Shown here: positions 37,744-46,738 of the stretch, piece by piece | Position numbering within the stretch: the first letter of the stretch is position 1 | How the letters are laid out: the number at the start of each line of letters is the position of its first letter | Translations under genes and position numbers: made by a program | Origin: Tianweitania aestuarii | GTDB lineage: Bacteria > Pseudomonadota > Alphaproteobacteria > Rhizobiales > Rhizobiaceae | NCBI RefSeq assembly: GCF_018457165.1 | Contig: NZ_JAFMNX010000001.1 | Location: 1 to 64,000, forward strand | DNA: 64,000 nucleotides | Direction of reading: 5' to 3' | The notes under the pieces: generated by a model | What the model saw: only the letters and a program-made list of their open reading frames with translations | Database searches by the model: none | Told to the model about the DNA's origin: nothing

Positions 37744-38423
37744 TCCGCTTCATCCGCCGCTGGCGGCGGCGCTTCGACCGGCCAGCGCTGAAGGGCGGCG
37801 CGGCCGGCATCGGTGATCTCGTAGAGGCCGCGTTCGTGGCTGACGAACCAGCCATAAACGTTGCGATGCAGGATTTTCTGCGCGTTGGGATTGGCGGGGC
37901 GAAGGTCGCGCGGGCGTTTGGGACCGTCGATCAGCATGGCCGCACAGGCCAGCGCTTCCTGGCGATAAGCGGTCATGATCGGCTGGCGCGATCCGCCGCC
38001 TTCCACCGGATCGCCGCGGCGACGGCGGTGTTCGTCGATCAAACGCGAGCGTTTGCGCGGATCGCGGCGCGGCGCCAAGGCGGCGGGGCTGAGCAGGAGT
38101 TCGACGGTGCCGGTACTGGAAACGCCCAGCAGGCCGAAGCCGAGACGCCGGCACAGATTGCGGAAGCGGGCGTCGTGTTCCCGACCTTTGCCGCGCTTGG
38201 ACATTCTTGCGGCGAGCCAGACTTCGTCGCAGGCCGAGGCGCGGTCTACGGCTTGTAGAACGAGGTCCATGTTGAACTGCATCTTGAGCTCGCACACCAC
38301 CACGACCGGCGGTTCGCCTTCGCGCAGGCCCACGACATCGCAATGGCCGATCTCGCCTTTGACGAGGTAGCCCAAGCCTTCCAGGAAGCGCTTTACCGGT
38401 TTGTAGAGCGTGGTTTCGGTCAT
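37740..38423 (-). CDS. DUF2161 protein, PD-(D/E)XK nuclease-like
   Basis: A 227-residue protein. GHCDVVGLREGEPPVVVVCELKMQ (about 25-48, in parts: GHCDVV, VCELKMQ) gives the D...ExK arrangement of PD-(D/E)XK nucleases, followed by a conserved LVLQAVDRASACDEVWLA helix-strand. The C-terminal half is basic and resembles a winged-helix (NAQKILHRNVYGWFVSHERGLYEITDAGRAAL, in parts). Databases call the family DUF2161 'putative phosphodiesterase'. ATG 38423 is the likely start, though no Shine-Dalgarno is clear and the frame stays open to 38834. It is divergent from the DHH-uvsE pair. Confidence 0.8.
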   Translation of the reverse strand: MTETTLYKPVKRFLEGLGYLVKGEIGHCDVVGLREGEPPVVVVCELKMQFNMDLVLQAVDRASACDEVWLAARMSKRGKGREHDARFRNLCRRLGFGLLGVSSTGTVELLLSPAALAPRRDPRKRSRLIDEHRRRRGDPVEGGGSRQPIMTAYRQEALACAAMLIDGPKRPRDLRPANPNAQKILHRNVYGWFVSHERGLYEITDAGRAALQRWPVEAPPPAADEAD

Positions 38424-38525
38424 CGAATCAAGGGCTTGTTCATTGACCACACCTAACCTGCCCGGGATTGGCAGGGGAAGCCAGCAGGGTTGGGATCGTT
38501 CATCGGCAAGCTGCGTTTTCGACCC

Positions 38526-39590
38526 ATGTTCGATCACAGCTTTCATGATCCTGACGACTTTCCCGAGGCCATGGCGCAGCTCGGCGAGCGACCGTTGCTC
38601 GTGTTTCACAACGATGCGGATGGGCTTTCGGCGGGTGCTATCCTGCAAAACGTGCTGCTCAAACAGCGATTTGGCTGCACCATTCGCATCATTGGGAAGG
38701 GCGAAAATGCCTATTCCAGCGATTTTGTGCGCGAACTCGAAGCCCTTCAGCCGACCGGGCTGATCATCGCCGATCTCGGCGTGTCGAACCGGGTGACACT
38801 GCCCAATATTCCCACCATCATCATCGACCATCACGCCCCGACCGGCGTGCCGGAAAATGCCACCGTGATTTCCGGCATTAACGATGATCCGGTTCCGACC
38901 ACCAGCCTGCTGGCTTATCGATGCGCGAAAGCGGTGGGTGCGGAGGAGGGGCTGTTGTGGCTGGCCGCTCTCGGCATCATCGGCGACATGGCCGAAGATT
39001 ATGGCTTTGCGGAAATGGCAGAGGCACGGTCGGCCTACGGCGTCACGGCACTGCGCAAGGCCGCTTCACTCATCAACGCGCCGCGCCGCACGGGATCGGG
39101 CAATGCGCGGCCGGCTTTCGATCTTCTGATGATGGCGCAGGGACCGAAGCAGGTTTTGTCGGGCGAGTTTGAGGAAACCGAAGCACTGCTGGCGGCAAAG
39201 GCAGAGGTCAAACAGGCGCTGGATGATGCGCGCAAGGTCGGGCCGAAATTTTCCGGCAATGTCGCGCTGGTGCAGTTTTCCTCGCCCTGTCAGGTGCATC
39301 CGCTGATTGCGCAGCAATGGCGCGGGCGGTTGAAGAACGCGATCATCATTGCGGCCAATACCGGCTACCGCGAGGGCTTCGTGCATTTTGCGGTGCGCTC
39401 CTCAAACGACACCGACATTCTCCAGTTTCTCGCCCAGCACCGGCCGCCGAACGCCGACGAGCAATATGGCAATGGCCATCGTGCGGCATCGGGCGGTGCG
39501 TTGCGCGGGGACGACTGGACCTTTTTTCTCAACACACTCGGCTTCGACGCGTTTGGCGCGCCGCAGCCTGCATCTTCGGAAATAACATGA
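38526..39590 (+). CDS. DHH family phosphoesterase
   Basis: A 354-residue DHH/DHHA1-type phosphoesterase. Motif I LLVFHNDADGLSAGA (about 24-38), motif II LIIADLG, motif III IIIDHHAPTG (the DHH signature, about 96-105) and the GDMAED motif IV are all visible, so the manganese site looks complete; the C-terminal part resembles DHHA1. Related proteins act as single-strand exonucleases or oligoribonucleases. Start at ATG 38526 or TTG 38490; neither has a convincing ribosome binding site. The stop overlaps the uvsE start by four bases. Confidence 0.88.
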   Translation: MFDHSFHDPDDFPEAMAQLGERPLLVFHNDADGLSAGAILQNVLLKQRFGCTIRIIGKGENAYSSDFVRELEALQPTGLIIADLGVSNRVTLPNIPTIIIDHHAPTGVPENATVISGINDDPVPTTSLLAYRCAKAVGAEEGLLWLAALGIIGDMAEDYGFAEMAEARSAYGVTALRKAASLINAPRRTGSGNARPAFDLLMMAQGPKQVLSGEFEETEALLAAKAEVKQALDDARKVGPKFSGNVALVQFSSPCQVHPLIAQQWRGRLKNAIIIAANTGYREGFVHFAVRSSNDTDILQFLAQHRPPNADEQYGNGHRAASGGALRGDDWTFFLNTLGFDAFGAPQPASSEIT

Positions 39591-40618
39591 CACAACGAAT
39601 TTCGCGCCTCGGCTTTCCCGTCAAGGTGATGGGCCGCGACGATCTGAAGAGTGGCGACGCGCGCCGGTCCACCAACAATCCGCATTTGAAAGTGTCGCTC
39701 GAATATATCGACGCGATCCTCGATTATCTCGTGAAGCACGACATCAAGATGTACCGCATGTCCTCGGATATCGCGCCCTATGCGACCCATCCCGACATGC
39801 CGCAGTTTCACGGCATGGTGGCCGAAAGCGATGCGGAGCTTCGGGCGTTGGGTGCGAAGTCTAAGGAACTTGACATCCGGCTCTCCTTCCATCCCTCGCA
39901 ATTCGTGGTGCTCAACAGCCCTGATCCGGAGCTGGTGAAGAAGAGCATCTGGGATCTGACATCACAGGCCGAGATGCTGGACCGCATGGAGCTTGGACCG
40001 GAAGCGGTGATGGTGATCCATGTCGGCGGCACCTATGGCGATATTCCGGCGTCACGCCAACGCTGGGTGGACACTTGGGCCACCTTGCCGGAACCGGTGC
40101 GCCGCCGGCTTGTGCTGGAGCATGACGATCTCCGCTTTTCGGCAGCCGACGTGTTGTGGATCCACGAACATACCGGTGTGCGGCTGATCTTCGACCATCA
40201 GCATTTCTGGTGCCTCAACCCGGAACGCGCCGATATGCGCCAAACGCTGGAAGCGATCCTCAAGACTTGGCCGGAGGGGCAGCAGCCCAAGCTGCATTTC
40301 TCATCGCCGCGCACCGAACTGCGCGAGCAGATCAAGATCGACAAGAAAACGAAGAAGAAGACGGTGAAGCATGTGGCGCCGGTGAACACCGGTCATGCCG
40401 ACTTCTGCAATCCCTTCGAGTTCATCACCTTCATGCGCATCGCCGAAGGGCTGAACTTCGATGTCATGCTGGAAGCCAAGGCCAAGGACCTGGCCTTGAT
40501 GCGGCTGCGGCCCGACCTTCTACGCTATGCGCCCGATGTCGCCGCGCGCTTCGGTATCGAAGCCAAGGATGCGGGCGAGATGGAAGCCGATGCCGACGAG
40601 GTTCTGGACGAGGAATAG
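39587..40618 (+). CDS. uvsE: UV DNA damage endonuclease
   Basis: Metal-dependent endonuclease that nicks DNA 5' to UV photoproducts, starting an alternative excision repair route. The 343-residue protein has the TIM-barrel features of UvsE/UvdE: RMSSDIAPYATH, RLSFHPSQFVVLNS, VMVIHVGGTYGD, RLVLEHDD, LIFDHQHF and HADFC near 265, providing the His/Glu/Asp metal ligands; LMLEAKAKDLAL-like (VMLEAKAKDLALMRL) closes the barrel. A C-terminal acidic tail (EMEADADEVLDEE) follows. Translationally coupled to the DHH gene. Confidence 0.94.
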   Translation: MTQRISRLGFPVKVMGRDDLKSGDARRSTNNPHLKVSLEYIDAILDYLVKHDIKMYRMSSDIAPYATHPDMPQFHGMVAESDAELRALGAKSKELDIRLSFHPSQFVVLNSPDPELVKKSIWDLTSQAEMLDRMELGPEAVMVIHVGGTYGDIPASRQRWVDTWATLPEPVRRRLVLEHDDLRFSAADVLWIHEHTGVRLIFDHQHFWCLNPERADMRQTLEAILKTWPEGQQPKLHFSSPRTELREQIKIDKKTKKKTVKHVAPVNTGHADFCNPFEFITFMRIAEGLNFDVMLEAKAKDLALMRLRPDLLRYAPDVAARFGIEAKDAGEMEADADEVLDEE

Positions 40619-41007
40619 GCATCGGCAGCGCGTGAGGCGTCGGCAAAGCTGGCTGCGCTGTTGTCTCCGCCGGAACGTTCGGTGCGACCTGCCCTCTAAG
40701 GGGGAGAGGTGGGACAGTGGGCTGTTTGCTGCTTAGCTAGCAGGTTGGGTGCATCAACAGAATGAAGCTCGTCATCCTTGGGCGAAGCCGGAGCGCAAGC
40801 GGAGGCGCAGACCCGAGGATCCATGCCTGACCGGCTGTTGGTGGGCCAGCAGTGGAATTGGCATGCCGCGCATTGCTTTGGCTGTTCAGGCATGGATCCT
40901 CGGGTCGAGCCCGAGGATGACGAAGCGGTGCGGTTGGCGGCGCTGGAAGAGGAGCCGGTTGCCGGCGGCGCTGGGAGCGCCGCCGGCGAAGATGTTAGGC
41001 GCTGTCG
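40619..41007. repeat. Intergenic region with an inverted pair of REP-like palindromes
   Basis: No gene is seen. Two copies of a palindromic element face each other: 40884-40928 (GGCATGGATCCTCGGG-tcgag-CCCGAGGATGACGAAGC) and, inverted, 40768-40830. The first copy has its centre replaced by about 24 unrelated GC-rich bases. The same element recurs at 42319-42362. Such elements are scattered in rhizobial genomes and may affect mRNA ends or nucleoid binding. Confidence 0.85.
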
Positions 41008-41961
41008 TTAGGTGCTGGCCTTGTCGAGCGCGGCAAGGTCGTCTTCGCTCAGCTTCAGGCTTGCCGCCTTGGCGAAGCTTTCCACCTGCTCGACGCTGGT
41101 GGCGCTGGCGATCGGCGCTGTGACGCCGGGGCGTGCGATGATCCAGGCGAGCGCCACTTCCGCCGGCTGCGCGCCATGCGTTTCACTGACCTGATCCAGC
41201 GCCCTGAGGATCGCCTGTCCGCGATCGTCGAGATATTTTTCGACGGCATTGCCGCGCTTGCTCTTCTTCAGGTCGTCCTTCGAGCGGTATTTGCCCGACA
41301 GGAAGCCCGAAGCGAGGCTGAAATAGGTGACGACGCCGAGCCCTTCGCGCATGCAAAGATCACGCAGCGGACCGTCGAAGGCGCTGCGATCATAGAGATT
41401 GTATTCCGGCTGGAGCACGTCGTAGCGCGGCAGGTTTTTGGTTTTGGCCACCGACAGCGCTTCCTGCAACTGAGCGGCATCAAGATTGGACGCGCCGACC
41501 GACTTGATCTTGCCGGCATCGAGCAGCTGCTGATAAGCGCCGAGCGTTTCCTCGTAGGGCGTGTCGGCATCGGGCCAATGCGAGAAATACAGGTCGATAT
41601 GGTCGGTCTGCAGCCGCTTCAGAGAGGCATCCGCGGCTTGGGAAATCCAGCTAGATGACAGGCCCTTGTGACCGGGCTCACCCATATCGGAGCCGACCTT
41701 GGTGAAGATCGCGACCTTGTCCCGCTTGGCGGGATTGGCCTTGAGCCACTTGCCGAGGATCGTTTCGGACTCACCGCCCTTGTTGCCGTCGACCCAGGCC
41801 GAATAAACATCGGCGGTGTCGATGGCGTTGAAGCCGTGATCCACAAAGGCGTCGAGCACCTTGAAGCTGGTTTGTTCGTCTGCCGTCCAGCCGAAGACAT
41901 TGCCGCCAAATACCAGCGGCGCGATCTCCAGCCCGGTTTTTCCGAGCGCACGTTTTTCCAT
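41008..41961 (-). CDS. Aldo/keto reductase
   Basis: NADP-linked (beta/alpha)8 oxidoreductase of 317 residues. Family motifs: MEKRALGKTGLEIAPLVFGGNVFGW at the N-terminus, FNAIDTADVYSAW (catalytic Asp and Tyr, about 45-57), VAIFTKVGSD (Lys), LYFSHWPD (His), IKSVGASNLDAAQL and the nucleotide-binding APIASATSVEQVESFAKA near the C-terminus. It matches the YghZ/AKR group with broad carbonyl substrates. AAAGGA precedes ATG 41961; a much longer open frame upstream runs across repeats and ubiB and is rejected. It stands alone between repeat-rich gaps. Confidence 0.92.
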   Translation of the reverse strand: MEKRALGKTGLEIAPLVFGGNVFGWTADEQTSFKVLDAFVDHGFNAIDTADVYSAWVDGNKGGESETILGKWLKANPAKRDKVAIFTKVGSDMGEPGHKGLSSSWISQAADASLKRLQTDHIDLYFSHWPDADTPYEETLGAYQQLLDAGKIKSVGASNLDAAQLQEALSVAKTKNLPRYDVLQPEYNLYDRSAFDGPLRDLCMREGLGVVTYFSLASGFLSGKYRSKDDLKKSKRGNAVEKYLDDRGQAILRALDQVSETHGAQPAEVALAWIIARPGVTAPIASATSVEQVESFAKAASLKLSEDDLAALDKAST

Positions 41962-42380
41962 GGATTTTCCTTTCGTGCTGAAATGGCCGCCGGCGGGGGA
42001 GGCACGGGGCCCTGCTCTCAGAGATAAGGGCGGAAGGAGGGGGATCAAGCGGGTGTGTGAGGGCGGGGGTGTGAGGGTGCTGACAGTTGAGGGGATGCCG
42101 GAGCGGGATGGGTGCAGCTCTTCCCTTCTCCCCTTGTGGGAGAAGGTGGCTGAGCGCAGCGAAGTCGGATGAGGGGTGTTCCAGCTTGGCATTGTCGGCG
42201 CAGACCCCTCATCCGTCTCGCCGCTGACGCGCCGATCCACCTTCTCCCACAAGGGGCGAAGGTAAGGCGCTCCGCCGTCGCATCCTCCTTTGTAACCTTC
42301 GGCGCTGCTTTGATCGTCACGGCATGGATCCTCGGGTCGAGCCCGAGGATGACGAAGCGGATAGCGGTGCAGGCGCTGGT
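41962..42380. repeat. Repeat-rich intergenic region
   Basis: No gene is seen. It holds an inverted pair of a roughly 55-base element (42125-42178 and 42204-42262) whose outer arms read CCCCTTGTGGGAGAAGGTGG and the reverse, with the inner ends CGGATGAGGGGT and ACCCCTCATCCG, separated by 25 bases; transcribed, it would form a long hairpin. It is followed by a third copy of the GGATCCTCGGG...CCCGAGGATGACG palindrome at 42319-42362. Confidence 0.85.
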
Positions 42381-42461
42381 CTACCAGGCGAAGGCCAGCA
42401 GGAAGGCGCAGAGCACCAGCACGGTGCCGGCGAGGAGCATGTCGATCTTGCTCGGGCGCAT
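42381..42461 (-). CDS. Possible 26-residue membrane peptide after ubiB
   Basis: An ATG frame nine bases after the ubiB stop encodes MRPSKIDMLLAGTVLVLCAF followed by LLAFAW and TAG. It reads as a basic N-terminus and one hydrophobic helix, a shape typical of real small membrane proteins, and lies directly in line with ubiE-ubiB. No Shine-Dalgarno is visible, so translation would rely on coupling. Too short for certainty. Confidence 0.35.
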   Translation of the reverse strand: MRPSKIDMLLAGTVLVLCAFLLAFAW

Positions 42462-42470
42462 GGGGGTGGC

Positions 42471-44042
42471 TCAGGTGACCTGGATGGCGATCCAGATCAT
42501 GCACAGCGCGATCACCCAAAGGGCGACGCGCCCCCAGCGGGTGCGGCGCGCTTCCTCGCGGCCGATGGCGCGCGCGGTTTCGGGATCGAAGCGCAAACCG
42601 TTTTCTGCCATCTGATCGACCGCAATCGATAAACGCTCGGTGCGGGCGGCAAGCTCGGGCGCCTGGCGAGCGAGCGACACGGCCGCCTTCAAGCCGTCGC
42701 GCACATCGACCGCCATGCCCTTCGGGCCGAGATTGTCGCGGATCCAGTCGCCTACGACCGGCTCGGCCGCGCGCCACATGTTGAAGGCGGGATCGAGCGT
42801 GCGCGCGACACCTTCCACCACCACCATGGTCTTTTGCAGCAAAACGAGTTCGGGCCGCGTCTGCATGTCGAAGATCTCGGTGATCTCGAACAAAAGCGTC
42901 AGGAGCTTGGCCATCGAAATGGTTTCGGCGGGCTGGCCGTGGATAGGTTCGCCGATGGCGCGGATCGCTTGCGCGAAGGAGGCGACGTCGTGGTGATAGG
43001 GCACATAGCCCGCTTCGAAATGTACCTCGGCCACGCGGCGATAATCGCGGGTGATGAAGCCGTACAGGATCTCGGCGAGGAAGCGGCGTTCCTTCTTGCC
43101 GAGCCGTCCGGTGATGCCGAAGTCGACGGCCACCAGCGTGCCATCGGCTTCCACGAACAGGTTGCCCGGATGCATGTCGGCATGAAAGAAGCCGTCGCGC
43201 AGCGTGTGGCGCAGAAACGATTGGATCAGCGTTGTGGCGAGGGCGGGCAGATCGTGGCCGGCAGCGCGCACGGCCTCGACATTGTTGAGCTTGACGCCAT
43301 CGATCCATTCGAGCGTCAGCACATCGCGCCCGGTGCGCTCCCAATCCACGTTGGGCACGCGGAAGCCCGGGTCATTGCGGGTGTTTTCGGCGATTTCGGA
43401 CAGGGCGGCTGCTTCCAGCCGCAGATCCATCTCGATCTTGGTGGTCTGCGCCAGGGTCTGCGCGACCTCAACGGGCTTCAAACGGCGCGTGGCGCGGATG
43501 AACCGCTCCTGCAGCCGGGCGGCCAGAAAGAAGCTGTCGAGATCTTGGTGAAAGCGCTGGCGGATGCCGGGCCTGATCACCTTCACCGCAACTTTGCGGG
43601 CGCCGAGTGGATCCAGAATTTCGGCTGGATGCACCTGCGCGATCGAGGCTGCCGCCACTGGAGGATCGAGGCGGGCAAACAGGTCCGACACGGATCGGCC
43701 GAGCGATCCTTCGATCATCGCCTCCGCTTCCTTGCGGGGGAAGGTCGGCATCCGATCCTGCAACTGCGTCAGGTCGAGCGCGAGATCGCTGCCCACCACA
43801 TCGGGACGCGTCGCCAGGAACTGGCCGAGCTTCACGTAGGAGGGCCCGAGAAGTTGCGTTGCGCGGATAAGGCGCTGGGCGCGTTCATCGGGGGCGCGGC
43901 GGCGTGCCAGAACCTGCGCCACGCGAAACCCGCGCGCGGGCATGCCTTCGAGATCCTGACCGGGAAGGGCTGCGAAAACGCCTTCGCGCAACAGGATCCA
44001 GCCGGCGCGAGCCAGGCGGAAATAAGCGGCGGGCGTGCTCAT
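42471..44042 (-). CDS. ubiB: UbiB, ubiquinone biosynthesis kinase-like ATPase
   Basis: Membrane-anchored atypical protein-kinase-like (ABC1/ADCK) ATPase required for coenzyme Q synthesis. The 523-residue protein has the family's KxGQ motif LGPSYVKLGQFLATRPD, the Ala-rich loop PVAAASIAQVHPAEI, the Lys of KVAVKVIRPG, catalytic FFHADMHPGNLFVEADG, and VAVDFGITGRLGKKERR; the C-terminus ends with a membrane helix (GRVALWVIALCMIWIAIQV, in part). ATG 44042 (MSTPAAYFRLARAGW) was preferred to the frame from 44087, which overlaps ubiE. It follows ubiE by 13 bases. Confidence 0.95.
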   Translation of the reverse strand: MSTPAAYFRLARAGWILLREGVFAALPGQDLEGMPARGFRVAQVLARRRAPDERAQRLIRATQLLGPSYVKLGQFLATRPDVVGSDLALDLTQLQDRMPTFPRKEAEAMIEGSLGRSVSDLFARLDPPVAAASIAQVHPAEILDPLGARKVAVKVIRPGIRQRFHQDLDSFFLAARLQERFIRATRRLKPVEVAQTLAQTTKIEMDLRLEAAALSEIAENTRNDPGFRVPNVDWERTGRDVLTLEWIDGVKLNNVEAVRAAGHDLPALATTLIQSFLRHTLRDGFFHADMHPGNLFVEADGTLVAVDFGITGRLGKKERRFLAEILYGFITRDYRRVAEVHFEAGYVPYHHDVASFAQAIRAIGEPIHGQPAETISMAKLLTLLFEITEIFDMQTRPELVLLQKTMVVVEGVARTLDPAFNMWRAAEPVVGDWIRDNLGPKGMAVDVRDGLKAAVSLARQAPELAARTERLSIAVDQMAENGLRFDPETARAIGREEARRTRWGRVALWVIALCMIWIAIQVT

Positions 44043-44055
44043 CGGATGCTCGCGA

Positions 44056-44832
44056 TCAAAGCTTCCAGCCCGAATGCAGGGCTGCAATGCCGCCGGAATA
44101 ATTGCGGTACGTCACGCGCTCGAAGCCGGCATCGCCGATCATGGTCGCGAAATTCTCCTGATTGGGGAACTTGCGGATCGATTCCACGAGATACTGGTAG
44201 GGCTCTCCATCGCCGGTGACGAGTCTGCCGATCGGCGGAATGGCCTTGAACGACCAGGCTTCATAGGCCTGTTCGAGGAAGGGCAGGTCGACCTCGGAAA
44301 ACTCCAGGCAAAGAAGGCGGCCGCCGGGCTTGAGCACACGAAAGGCTTCCTTCAGCGCGACGTCGATATGGGGCACGTTGCGGATGCCGAACGCCACCGT
44401 ATAGGCGTCGAACGTGCGGTCGGGGAAAGGCAGGCTTTCCGCGTTGGCTTCCACGAAGGTGCAGTTGTTCAAGAGGTTGCGCTTGGCGGCGCGGTCGCGG
44501 CCGACTTCCAGCATGGAGCCGTTGATGTCGAGCACGGTGGATTGCGCCATGCCGTCCGACGCGTCGATCACGCGAAACGCGATGTCGCCGGTGCCGCCGG
44601 CAACGTCGAGATGCGCAAAGGCGCGCGACCGCGGCGGGTTGAGCGCGGCCACCATCGCGTTCTTCCAGATGCGGTGCAGACCGGCCGACATCAGGTCGTT
44701 CATCACATCATAGCGCTGCGCGACCTTGTGGAAGACCTCGTTGACGCGGCCCTGCTTTTCACCATCGCCAACAGGCTGGAAGCCATAGGACTGGTTCATC
44801 TCGCCGGCGGCGGTGGCACGTTGGTCTGACAT
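44056..44832 (-). CDS. ubiE: Ubiquinone/menaquinone C-methyltransferase
   Basis: SAM-dependent C-methyltransferase acting on the benzoquinol ring in ubiquinone synthesis. The 258-residue protein has [25 protein letters not shown], the SAM motif [16 protein letters not shown], the [20 protein letters not shown] post-motif, [15 protein letters not shown], and a C-terminal [25 protein letters not shown] (in parts: [12 protein letters not shown]), all typical of UbiE. ATG 44832 was chosen; ATG further in (MNQSYGFQ) is also possible. First gene of ubiE-ubiB. Confidence 0.96.
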   Translation of the reverse strand: MSDQRATAAGEMNQSYGFQPVGDGEKQGRVNEVFHKVAQRYDVMNDLMSAGLHRIWKNAMVAALNPPRSRAFAHLDVAGGTGDIAFRVIDASDGMAQSTVLDINGSMLEVGRDRAAKRNLLNNCTFVEANAESLPFPDRTFDAYTVAFGIRNVPHIDVALKEAFRVLKPGGRLLCLEFSEVDLPFLEQAYEAWSFKAIPPIGRLVTGDGEPYQYLVESIRKFPNQENFATMIGDAGFERVTYRNYSGGIAALHSGWKL

Positions 44833-44952
44833 CAAATTTATCCCTTGAACCGACCCGACCATAGCCGAGCCATGATCGCAGCGCTACGTTTGGTGGCGCG
44901 ATGAAGAGACGCGCCGGCCAACCAGAGATGGGGCCGGTGCCAGGAAAGGCGA

Positions 44953-45927
44953 ATGGTCCCCAAAGCAGAATTGCATTGCCACATCGAGGGCGCCGCGTCT
45001 CCTGATCTGGTTCTCAAACAGGCGCAGAAGTATGGCAAGGACCTGTCCGCCTTTGTGGTGGACGGCGCGTTCGTGTGGGAGGACTTCACTGGTTTTCTTG
45101 CAGCCTATGACGCTGCCGCCGAGCTTTTCCGCACCGAAGACGATTATGCCAGGCTGGCCGAACACTACCTCTCGAGTCTTGCGCGCGACGGGGCGATCTA
45201 TGCTGAGTTCTTCACCTCGCCCGATCATGCCCGCCGCGCAGGACTTTCGCCCGAAGCCTATACGGATGCTTTAGGCGAGGGCATGAAACGAGCGCAGGCC
45301 AAGACCGGCATCGAAAGCCGCATGATCGTGACCGGCGTGCGCCATTTCGGTGTGGAAAGCGTGGAAGCGGCGGCGCGGTTTGCGGCACGCTCGAAGCATC
45401 CGCTGGTGGCGGGCTTCGGCATGGCCGGCGACGAGCGCTTCGGCGACATCGAAGATTATGTGCGCGCCTTCGATTTCGCGCGCGAAGCAGGACTGGGCAT
45501 CACCGTTCATGCCGGCGAGTTCTGCGGGCCGGAAAGCGTGGAAGCGGCACTCGATCATCTCAGCCCGTCGCGTATCGGCCATGGCGTTCGGGCCGTTGAG
45601 CGTATGGACTTGATGAAGCGCATCGCAGCGGAAGGCGTGGTGCTGGAATGCTGCCCGGGCTCCAACATCGCCCTTGGCCTGTATGACAGCTTCTCCAGCC
45701 ATCCGCTCCCCGCTCTGCGCCGCGCGGGCGTCAAGGTGACGCTCAATTCCGACGATCCGCCGCATTTTCATACTTCGCTGGCCCGCGAATACGAGATCGC
45801 GCGCAGCGAGTTCAAACTGGACGACAAGGCGCTTCTCGGCCTCACCCGCACGGCGATCGAAGCGGCGTTCGTGGACCGCAAGACGAAGGCCGAGCTGCTG
45901 GCAAGGCTGGAGCCGAAGCGCCGCTGA
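44953..45927 (+). CDS. add: Adenosine deaminase
   Basis: Deaminates adenosine and deoxyadenosine to inosine forms, using zinc. The 324-residue amidohydrolase has the metal-binding [13 protein letters not shown] (about 2-14; note Cys in HCH where most have HLH), HAGE (about 188-191), the [11 protein letters not shown] region with the catalytic His, and [14 protein letters not shown] with the metal and catalytic Asp pair. GGAAAGG precedes ATG 44953. It lies at the edge of the nucleoside salvage region, upstream of upp. Confidence 0.94.
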   Translation: MVPKAELHCHIEGAASPDLVLKQAQKYGKDLSAFVVDGAFVWEDFTGFLAAYDAAAELFRTEDDYARLAEHYLSSLARDGAIYAEFFTSPDHARRAGLSPEAYTDALGEGMKRAQAKTGIESRMIVTGVRHFGVESVEAAARFAARSKHPLVAGFGMAGDERFGDIEDYVRAFDFAREAGLGITVHAGEFCGPESVEAALDHLSPSRIGHGVRAVERMDLMKRIAAEGVVLECCPGSNIALGLYDSFSSHPLPALRRAGVKVTLNSDDPPHFHTSLAREYEIARSEFKLDDKALLGLTRTAIEAAFVDRKTKAELLARLEPKRR

Positions 45928-46022
45928 CCACGCGAAATATGTGGCTGAGGGGAAGCTTTCGGTTTCGCCGCAGGCGCGGGCTCGCTATGGTCGCGCCCAC
46001 GTTGCGGTCGGAGTTCTTTGTT

Positions 46023-46649
46023 ATGGGCGTCACAGTCGTCGATCACCCGCTTGTTCAGCACAAGCTCACCATCATGCGGTCCAAGGAAACCTCGACCGCA
46101 AGCTTCCGGCGGCTCCTGCGCGAGATTTCGCTGCTGCTTTGCTATGAAGTGACGCGCGATCTGGAGCTCACCACCCGCACCATCGACACGCCGATGCAGG
46201 AAATGGAAGCGCCGACGCTGGAAGGCAAGAAGCTGGTTTTCGCTTCGGTCCTGCGCGCCGGCAATGGTCTGCTCGACGGCATGCTCGACCTCGTGCCGGC
46301 AGCCCGCGTCGCGCATGTCGGCCTGTATCGCGACCATGAGACGCTCGAAGCGGTGGAATACTTCTTCAAGGCGCCGAGCGATCTCGAAAACCGACTGGTG
46401 ATCGTGGTCGACCCGATGCTGGCGACCGCCAACTCCGCCGTTGCGGCTATCGACAAGCTGAAGGAGCGCGGCGCGACCAATCTGCGCTTCGTTTGCCTGC
46501 TGGCGGCGCCCGAAGGCATAGAGCGCTTCACAAAGGCGCATCCGGATGTGCCGGTGTTCACGGCGGCAATCGACGAAAAGCTCAACGAGCTGGGCTATAT
46601 CGTGCCTGGTCTGGGCGACGCCGGCGATCGTTTGTACGGCACGAAGTAA
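46023..46649 (+). CDS. upp: Uracil phosphoribosyltransferase
   Basis: Converts uracil and PRPP to UMP. The 208-residue protein shows [31 protein letters not shown] at the N-terminus (in parts), [33 protein letters not shown], the PRPP-binding [19 protein letters not shown] (about 128-146) and the C-terminal uracil site [17 protein letters not shown]. Length is normal. ATG 46023 gives the conserved start; the frame open upstream overlaps the end of add in a different frame. With DeoA, Cdd and PNP nearby it completes pyrimidine salvage. Confidence 0.97.
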   Translation: MGVTVVDHPLVQHKLTIMRSKETSTASFRRLLREISLLLCYEVTRDLELTTRTIDTPMQEMEAPTLEGKKLVFASVLRAGNGLLDGMLDLVPAARVAHVGLYRDHETLEAVEYFFKAPSDLENRLVIVVDPMLATANSAVAAIDKLKERGATNLRFVCLLAAPEGIERFTKAHPDVPVFTAAIDEKLNELGYIVPGLGDAGDRLYGTK

Positions 46650-46738
46650 GCCAAGCTTAACCCTTCAACCAAGTCGGCCGCATTCCTTAACGCACCTCTT
46701 TGCCCGGTTGTGCCACACCGGGCGCCGAGAGGTGCGTC

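Noticed and set aside
41962-43344. Fusion of the aldo/keto reductase to a 460-residue upstream part
   Set aside because: The upstream part is Arg-rich shadow sequence over repeats and ubiB; AAAGGA before ATG 41961 marks the true start.
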